From Cerioporus squamosus (taxonomy: Eukaryota > Basidiomycota > Agaricomycetes > Polyporales > Polyporaceae): DNA of 64,000 bases. The position numbers and the translations under genes were made by a program. Positions 56,691 through 64,000 of this stretch are shown here, in pieces. The notes beneath the pieces were generated by a model. The model worked only from the letters and a program-made list of their open reading frames with translations. It made no database searches and was not told the origin of the DNA. The first letter of the stretch is position 1, and the number at the start of each line of letters is the position of its first letter. The DNA lies in assembly GCA_022592435.1 (NCBI GenBank), contig JABYQS010000003.1, positions 1 through 64,000 of the forward strand, read 5' to 3'.

Positions 56691-59207
56691 ATGGCACAAC
56701 CTGTCTTGCTCCCGGATGAGATCGTTGACCAAATCTTGGACTACGCGCTGACCATACCTGAAGAGACATATAGAGCATGGCGGACACCGCAGACATACGC
56801 CGGGACCCCGCTTCTGCAGCTGCACGGCATCCTGGCAACGTCGTCGCAATGGTACCGCGTGGGAAAGCCGTACTTGTATGAGGCCGCAATCCTCCGAACA
56901 ACGGAGCAGATACGTGGCTTCTGCGACGCTATATACAAAGACCACAGTGGCGAGAAGCTGGCGCGCTATCTCCGACGTCTGCGCGTTGACAGCGGTTATT
57001 CTCCCGACCTGGGGAAGATCCTCAGGACGGCAGGCTCGCAGATCACAGAGCTCTTCCTGGGCTTCGACCTCTCGATTGACGACCGCCTCGAAGAAATGCA
57101 AGAGTCTCTGGAGCAGGTCAATCCTCCCAGACTCTTCTTGGACACGAGTCCGCCTGTAAAGGATCACTCGCCTCTCGTGCGTGTGCATGCTCTTTCCGAT
57201 GCCATAGCACACGCTGCCCACGGATGGTCCAAATTGGTACGTCCTCCAGATCGCCCTTGCAGCGTCGCCAGACTGATCCAACCATGCTTTCGATTCGCTC
57301 CAGAGACGCATAGACGTCAGCTCCGGATTCGCCCTCCCACACGAGCTGATGGAGAGCTTGTTCGCGCTGCCGCAGGTCGAATATATCAGCGGCACTATCG
57401 ATCCCGATTCCGAAGAGTTCACCTTCGAGTGGATGGACGAGATACTTCGACCCATTCTAGAGCGACCCACGCTCAAGGTGCTCCAGATCCGCAACGGGCA
57501 GGAATGGCTTTCGCTAGACTTATCGATCTGGGGCGCTGAGTTGTTCGGCGTTCGGGAGAAGCTGTATCTGGGAGAAGGCCAAGAGTATGTGTCATTACGG
57601 GATCGACGAATGTCGTTAAACTAACATCCTTGCGTTCGGAGCATGATCTCTTTGGCCGCGTTTCCAGAACAGAACGTCATCATACCAGAACCTACCTCTC
57701 TACCAGAGTTGCCAGACAAGATATGGGCTCGTATCCTCTGGATCGCTACGCATCACGACGGGTATGATCCTACTGCCGACGATTACGAGACGATGGCCCG
57801 GGCTTATACGGCAGACCGAACACCCTTGGACACGGGACTGCACGTCCTCCTCGTTTGCAAGCGATTCTATGTGGGTGTACGATAGGTCAACGTGCTGCGT
57901 TCTAGCTGACTGGCTCCTTAGCGGATCGGACTAGAACATCTATACTCGCATCCTTTCTTGTTCAGGAAAAACACGGATCGGTTCCTCGAACATCTACAGA
58001 AGAATCCTGATCTCTACGCACGGATCCGTGTCCTATACATAGACCCCGTGCTATACGTAGATCCTTATGCGGACGAACCCGCAGAAATGTTCAAGCAACT
58101 CTCCGCGCCCCTGGTCAACCTCGTCCGGGTTAACAATGGCATACAAGTATTCCCGCACCTCCTCAAGTACGTCCAGAGGACGGCATAGTGCCGCTGGAAG
58201 TGCTGGAACAGTATGTCGCCCCACCGGACATGCGGAAGCAGCGTCTGGCCCCGACCGACATGATCACCCCGTCCATGTTCCTCAAGCTTCCTAATCTGCG
58301 GCGTGTCGTCCTCAACGGAGGGCGTGCAGGAAGGCTCGGGGAGGCTCCGCAGGGCGACCTGCTACAGCTGGAATGTCTGCACCTTTACGAGCCCGGTATC
58401 GGGTTGACGAAGCTGTTCCGTGACATGAAGTGCGTGGCTTTCCGTTCGCTCGACTCTTCATTGAACTGGCCTTGATACCGGCACCATCGCAGCCTTCCGC
58501 GTCTGCGACAGTTCGGCTTCAGAGCCACGAGCCAAGCCGCCATTACCGCTCTCGACTTCCTCAAAGTCCATGGCGCAAAGCTCAGCGTACTCGCAATCAA
58601 CATCGTTGGAAAAGATGACTACAAGCAGCCTATCTTTGACCATTGCCCAAACATCACCGAGCTGCGTCTCGAGAGCATAGGTCGGGTCGTACGTCTCTTC
58701 AGTCCCACTACTGGTCTTGGAGATAGCCTCATACATACGCCAGCCCGCTCTCATCCCGTTCCTACGCAAATCAAAAGCTCACCCACGCATCGACCGTATC
58801 ACCTTGCCCGGGGTCTCTCTCGCTCGCCAAGATCCTGCGAGAGTTATCGGGCGCATAAAGACGCTCGATCCACTCGAACGATGGATGACACTCTTTGACT
58901 TCCTCAGCGAACACAGGGACAAGCTCCCCGCGCTCGCAGAGCTTCGCGTCCTCGGCGACTTTGACTGGCCCGTTAACCAGTACGTCAACGGCGTTCTTCC
59001 CGTGCTATACGCCAGCTGTGTGCTCATCATGACCTTAGGTGGCAGTATGGCATGCACACCTTGTGGACCGCTACGCCGGTCGCGCTCAAGCTGCATGACT
59101 TGGGCATCGCCCTCGCTGACAAGACCGGCACACGGTGGCGCAGATTCAACGCGTACCACAGCGGGTCCCAATCTGATTCGAATGCCGCCTCTGAGCTCTC
59201 GGCCTGA
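56691..59207 (+). CDS. tandem F-box / leucine-rich protein (two apparent frame errors)
   Basis: Exons 56691-57236, 57304-57584, 57642-57870, 57922-58429, 58493-58979 and 59039-59207; about 739 residues after correction. Two F-box-like segments occur. The first (VLLPDEIVDQILDYAL, then WYRVGKPYLYEAAIL) has its own repeat region. The second begins after residue 280 (SLPELPDKIWARILWIA, then VLLVCKRFYRIGLEHLY). Leu-rich strands follow (LRRVVLNGG, LECLHLYEPG, ITELRLES). Such proteins usually recruit targets to SCF ubiquitin ligases. The frame needs one added base near 58182-58185 and one removed near 58680-58686. Without splicing at 57585 the first half would end at 57624 as a separate F-box protein, so two genes rather than one is possible. 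Confidence 0.7.
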
Positions 59208-59525
59208 CCTGTGTAAAATGCATATTTCCACTGTACTTCGAGATAAGTAATGACCGACCCACCTCTCTGCCACTGTCGAGTTGCTGTGGTTTTCAAAGCC
59301 TGTGGAACAAAAGCAACAACTAGTCATTATTCCGGAGCGGGCGAGGTATAGCTAAGTACAACATCATCCGTAGAGTATGTCTGCGTGTACGTATAGGCGC
59401 AGGACCGGGCAACGTAGATAGCAAATAGACCCGCCACCAGCAGCGAGTAAAAGGGGTTCGTCATAATACAAGTCATTACACATCGTGATACAGCATGATT
59501 CATGAAGAGTCCTCTATGCGCACTT
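59208..59525. other. convergent intergenic region
   Basis: 3' flanks only; nothing else recognised. Confidence 0.6.
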
Positions 59526-61378
59526 CTATAGGTCTTTCCGAGCCTCGCCGTTGCCGTTGAGGGGAGGGATGTGGTCCTGTGGGTCTGCCGCAGCAACAAC
59601 TGGTGAAAGAGCCTTTGGCGAGCCAGCAAGTGTCGACGCCTCGTCGTCGCTCTGTGGCCCCAGGGTCGGACTTGAACGTTCTGAACGAGCGGTGACTTCC
59701 GCCAGCTCTTTCCGCAGAGCCTCCAACTCGCGTTCAAACCTGCACACTTGTCAGTCAATCATCGGTGCGGAGGCGGGTAGTGTACTCACTTGCGGCCAAA
59801 GACCTCGATATAGAACCCGCCACCATTCCACGTGCAGACCGCGAACAGCAACAAGATGTACGCGGAACTCCAGAAAGCACTCTCGTACAAAATGAATACA
59901 GCGGGCAGCTCCGTGACAATCGAGTAGACTGCGTCGGCGCCAGTCAGGACACAGACCGCTCCAGGTAAAAGAAGCGAACATACCGAGCTGCCCAGCCATG
60001 AACGAAACCTCTCTGTACTCAGGCGGAATCTTGCCCAGCGCACGACCAATAACGCCGCGCTTGTCGTTCAGCATATACGTGAAGGACGTAATCCTCTGGC
60101 CCGATTGCACCTTCGCGCGCCGATCGATCAGAACGAACTAGAACCGCCGGGTCAGCTTGAGTCTTGCGAGATACATACGTCATCTAAGAACGCACCTTCC
60201 AGTACAGCAACTGCCAGATGAGGTCTGGGCATCGACGTCAGCGAATGCGTATCAGCGAGGCGATACAATGCGCACAGATGATGCCGCTCAAAAGCAGCGC
60301 CTTGAACGGCTGGAGGTGCGGGACGTCACGAAGCGCCGGGAAACGTGTAGGTGCGTCAGGGTAGTAATGCCTAGTCGAGCGATGAGTAGAGCAGGAGCAA
60401 TATACCCGGAGGTAACGTACCGGATGACGGAGAAGACGAGAGGAGGGTAGATGTGGATGAATAAGGAGGTGACCTTGTCCCAGTCGTGGAAGACAAGACT
60501 GTTCCTCCAGGTGATCACCGCACTGGCCAGAGAGCCCAGAGATAAGCAGTAACAAGCCACGAAGAGTGCAGCACTTGATGGCATAGCCCAGATGAAGATG
60601 AGGTCGAGGACGTTGGCGTAGTAGCAGAGGTCGAAGAGGAAGTAGTGCCATGCGCGTTTCTTGTACATGTACACGCGCAGAGGGAGATAGTAGGCTGCTT
60701 GGACCGAGTACACAACATGTATCCACCTGATACGAGTGGTACTTTAGCGAGGCAAGCGTAGTAAGTGGAGAAGGATAACGCACTCGGGAGCCATCCCGAA
60801 AAGGAGAGCAGTCAGGAGGAGGGACATTACGGCCATGAAGAACGTGACCTTCTCGCGTGTTCGGATGACCTTCGCGGAGTGCCATGTCTGGGTTATCGCA
60901 AGAAGGCGTTGGGAGACCTATAGAAACCGGGCGGTCAACCAGACGGGACAGACTTGGTCCGCAAGCGGCGCACGTTCGTACCTTCAGCTTGTACCGCTGC
61001 AAGTCGCGCTCGAGCTGGAGGCTGGACGCGGGCACAAATTTGTTGAACTTCGCGTCCTTGAGAACATCCTTCTTGAGGTCGTTGATCGTGGCCTCCGCCT
61101 TGGACTTGAGGCGGTCACTAGTCTTTGCGAGTTGACGCTGCAGCAGATCGACATGCGAGTCGAAGTAGGTCTCCATGGTGTCTGAGGCGACGCGTCAGCC
61201 GCGCGAGCGAGAGCGATGGGGGCATACACGCACCTAGGAGGGTGAATCCGCTCGCCCAGTCCGAGATCTCGTCGCGGACGAACCGCTCGAAGGGCACGGA
61301 GAACACGCCTGTCCCGCTGTTCGTCCTGCTCATCTGGGGCGGCGGCGACGGGGGCCGCGAGGGCGGAGGGATGGCCAT
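59526..61378 (-). CDS. GPC1: glycerophosphocholine acyltransferase Gpc1 (DUF2838)
   Basis: Nine exons (61378-61234, 61181-60982, 60917-60784, 60726-60421, 60370-60267, 60224-60196, 60137-59984, 59928-59790, 59739-59526) give about 474 residues. A cytosolic start with coiled coil (HVDLLQRQLAKTSDRLKSK) leads to about eight membrane helices: MAVMSLLLTALLFGMAPEW, YFLFDLCYYANVLDLIFIW, SLVFHDWDKVTSLFIHIYPP and LPAVFILYESAFWSSAYILL. The HDWDKVTSLFIH block and DLCYYAN are conserved in DUF2838/Gpc1, the ER acyl-CoA:glycerophosphocholine acyltransferase that remakes phosphatidylcholine from its deacylated backbone. Intron 5 is only 42 nt and exon 6 only 29 nt, yet both are required for YLIWQLLYWK. The C-terminus is a charged coiled coil with a Ser-rich tail. 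Confidence 0.9.
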
Positions 61379-61667
61379 GGCGGTGGTCGTGAGTGGTCGT
61401 GGGCAATCGAGGGGGACAAAGACAGAGACAAGGAGGACTAGGAGGAAAGAGGACGCATGTGCGACGCGCTGGGCAGGGTGGCCACTTGGCGGGCGCACTC
61501 TCCAGAATCACACTCCATCCCACGCCCCCAAACTGGGAGATCTCGCTTACCTCAGCAGGATTGACGCAGAACCACGTGGCGCCATTGGAGGGAGCCACCC
61601 ACGGCCGAACGCAATCGCGGCCGGAGTCAGCAGCCCACTCTGCCTCTCACTCCCACCACCACCAGCC
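61379..61667. promoter_or_regulatory. divergent promoter between GPC1 and ISU1
   Basis: 289 bp between start codons; no further gene. Confidence 0.5.
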
Positions 61668-62417
61668 ATGTTACGCTCCTCGATTGCGAAAACCCTCGTC
61701 AATGCTGCCCCCCGCGCGAGCAGGCTCGCTGCAAGGCCTGTTCTTGCTCGCGCATATCACGAGAAAGTGATTTCCCATTACGAGCAGCCCAGAAACGTAT
61801 GTCTCGCCCCGCCTGGACTCCCTCCCAGTTATCAGATAACTTATGCGCCCATCCCTCCTATCCTACAGGTCGGCTCTCTCCCCAAGAACGACGTCGACGT
61901 TGGAACGGGCTTGGTCGGTGCTCCTGCGTACGTGTTTCGCTCGCTCGTTGTGTCTATGTATTAGTCGTGCTGACCCCTGTGTCTCGTCGTCAGGTGCGGC
62001 GATGTCATGAAGCTGCAGATTCGCGTGGATGAGAACGGGATCATCTCAGACGTCAAGTTCAAGACGTTTGGGTGCGGGAGTGCCATCGCCTCCAGCTCAT
62101 ATATGACCGAGCGGGTCAAGGGGCTCTCGTTGGAGGAGGCGGAGAAGATCAAAAATACGGAGATTGCGAAGGAGCTGTGCTTGCCGCCCGTCAAGCTCCA
62201 CTGTTCCAGTGAGTACACCTTACTTCGTTCACATCGAGCTCTGGAAATGACTGTATATACAGTGCTCGCGGAGGACGCCATCCGCTCTGCCATCCGTGAC
62301 TACAGGAACAAGCGAACGAAGCTGGGCAACCCCAAGAAGTCTGGCTTCATTGACGTCTCACAGAGCGCGGCCACTGGCGAGACGGTCGCAACCGCACACC
62401 CTCCTTCCTCTTCGTAA
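61668..62417 (+). CDS. ISU1: mitochondrial iron-sulfur cluster scaffold
   Basis: Four exons (61668-61796, 61869-61927, 61994-62208, 62263-62417) encode about 185 residues. A mitochondrial presequence (MLRSSIAKTLVNAAPRASRL) is followed by AYHEKVISHYEQPRNVGSL. The three cluster-binding cysteines are Cys64 (APACGDVM, with Asp66), Cys90 (KTFGCGSAIASSS) and Cys133 (KLHCSMLAED). LPPVK at 126-130 is the PVK site recognised by the dedicated Hsp70 (Ssq1). Isu1 builds [2Fe-2S] clusters with Nfs1, Isd11 and frataxin in the matrix. All features are present. The C-terminal extension after about residue 160 is slightly longer than in yeast and Ser/Thr-rich. Confidence 0.96.
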
Positions 62418-62566
62418 AGTAGTCTACATGGCTTCTTGCCGTGCTCCTTTGCTTGCCCCCTTGTATTAGTATCCTTCGCATGCATTACCGTAGTAGTACC
62501 ATCGCATATATACATTCATCGTCCGTCGTAAAACATCATCATGCAATACATCCTGCTTGGATATAG

Positions 62567-64000
62567 TTACTTCTGGGTCGAAGTGCCCTTCTGGCCTACG
62601 AAGGAGAAGGTACCACTGGCGAACCAGCGTTCGTTGGCCTCCTTCACCCGCTGCGCAGCAGCAGCACGGTTGGTAAGCTCGAACCCTGCGGAGCGTGACG
62701 TTAGTGTCCGGCCGAAGGTCGCAGCGAATCACCTGCGCAGAGCACATAGCACATACCTTGGACGGGAGTAACAGTCAGCGATGTCGCCGTTCCTGAAGTT
62801 GCCGTGCCGCTCTGGGCAGCCTTCGTAAGTGCGGCAACGCGCAGCTTGTTCGCCTTCGACAATTTCGCTGTACGTAAGGGGATCGGTGTCAGCAGAAGAA
62901 TGAGACGATCAGAGAAGATGAAGAAGTCTCCTGGAAGTCCGTCCCTCCGAGGATGTGGGTACGCACCTCGGCTCTTCGCCTCGCCCACGTTCGCGCGCAC
63001 CTTGCCGGTGCCAATCATACCGAGACCCTTCGTCTGGTCGAACGCGCCGACTTCCTCTTCCGCTTCGCCGAACGCCATGCGGTTCTGCAGCTTCCGCAGC
63101 TCGGTTTGGGCATACGCCTCTTTCGCCTTCCGTGCCCTGCGAGTACCATGAGTAAGGCACGAACAAGATGACACGAAAGCCCCATGGACTTACCGCTTGC
63201 CTCCGCGACGCTTCTTCGGACCATCGTTCGGAATGGGCAGAGCTTTCACAATCTTGCTCGGGGGTGGAGCTGCAAGGCGATCAATGTGCTTCTCGATCTT
63301 GTCTCGCAGTTGTTGGCCATACGACCCTGTCGCATGTGTGTAAGCGGCACGGTCGTGGCACACATCCAGGATAACTCACCATCTCTGCGTTGCCGTTCAA
63401 GGTCCATACGTGCAGCCAAGGTGCATTTCGCGCCAACCGTACGCTGGACCTTCATGCGGTACTCGGGCGGCGTCCCTTGCACGAGGTCGGACTGGAACAC
63501 GAAGCCAGTATGTCTCCGCTGGGTGACGGAAGAGAAGCCAGCAGCAATCTTCTTTTGCGCTCCAAGCAACTGCGGGAAACACTCATGAGGATACGAGGGA
63601 GACCTGACTTGGAAGCAGGACGTACATATACATTGCACGCAGGCATTTTGGCGATACCAGACAGGCCGCCCGCAACACCGAGCAGTTTCGCAGCTGTGGT
63701 GGTACCGACGATAGCGGATAGGTTGGGTGCAAGGACATTCATTCGTGAGCTGACGTACATGAAAATCTGTTGTGCGTGCATTCAGCAAGAGACATGACGA
63801 GGAAACCGGCATCTGACATACCTTCTTCCTAGCCTCCTCCAGGCGGTCTGCGAGATCGCATGCCCGTTGAACAGTTTGCCACTCGGCTTCTGAGAGGGGC
63901 TGGCCGGACGTCGTAGTGGCGGTAACGAGGACACTCATGATAATGGCAGGGGGTAGGATGCCTTGCAGGTTGACCTTGGTAGGGTCCTCCGAGTTGCCTA
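62567..64000 (-). CDS. PRP31: U4/U6 snRNP protein Prp31 (5' end beyond window)
   Basis: Seven exons are visible (64000-63822, 63766-63632, 63569-63380, 63326-63194, 63136-62967, 62867-62757, 62685-62567); the N-terminal part lies to the right of the window. The Nop domain is clear: [76 protein letters not shown] and [11 protein letters not shown]. The Prp31 C-terminal domain follows ([39 protein letters not shown]). Prp31 binds the U4 snRNA k-turn with Snu13 and joins U4/U6 to U5 before splicing. All junctions are in phase. Confidence 0.94.

Overview
The window is nuclear DNA from a filamentous basidiomycete, most likely an Agaricomycete. Genes lie tightly packed on both strands. Nearly all are broken by many short GT-AG introns (mostly about 45-80 nt), and the base composition is GC-rich. 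The proteins are typical of the phylum: a Con-6 family protein, a DUF2838 acyltransferase, a fungal MscS channel with an EF-hand, F-box proteins and a fungal P450. No rRNA, tRNA, CRISPR array or intact transposon was recognised. All gene models were assembled by eye from reading frame, splice sites and family motifs.

Layout. 1-73 is the 3' end of an isocitrate dehydrogenase-type gene. 693-2578 is an MFS monocarboxylate-type transporter. 3211-4004 is an orphan protein. 4934-6517 is a CLD1/ABHD5-type hydrolase. 7132-8383 holds a divergent mitochondrial pair (uS11m and QCR9). 9023-13069 is an IP6 kinase (KCS1). 14.1-16.6 kb is an AT-richer island with an unusual proline-rich gene. 16969-19092 is an FHA/forkhead factor, divergent from MTFP1 (19303-20080). 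20430-22144 is eIF2B-delta, divergent from the exonuclease RAT1 (22677-27046). 27357-29771 is a low-complexity protein. SEC22 (30224-31119) is divergent from MPO1 (31435-32271).

32.5-42.0 kb carries three redox enzymes: an SDR, a P450 and an FAD-linked oxidase. 42598-45624 is an MscS channel, divergent from a Lys/Ala-rich coiled-coil protein. 46.9-52.6 kb is gene-poor. The right end holds a conserved basidiomycete protein (52646-53628), a Con-6 protein, TAD1, a double F-box protein, GPC1 divergent from ISU1, and the 3' part of PRP31, which runs off the right edge.

Functional picture. Most of the window is housekeeping: respiration and mitochondria (QCR9, uS11m, ISU1, MTFP1), RNA (RAT1, PRP31, TAD1), translation (eIF2B-delta), ER and lipids (SEC22, MPO1, GPC1, CLD1-like) and inositol pyrophosphate signalling (KCS1). 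Many neighbours share short divergent promoters. The SDR, P450 and FAD oxidase are the only suggestion of specialised metabolism.

The strongest unexpected signal is technical. At least eight otherwise clear genes need single-base corrections, almost always one or two missing bases in a G or C run. This points to residual homopolymer errors rather than pseudogenes. The most interesting biological signals are the AT-rich chimeric gene near 15-16.6 kb, three 13-17 nt microexons in the SDR, and the tandem F-box fusion.
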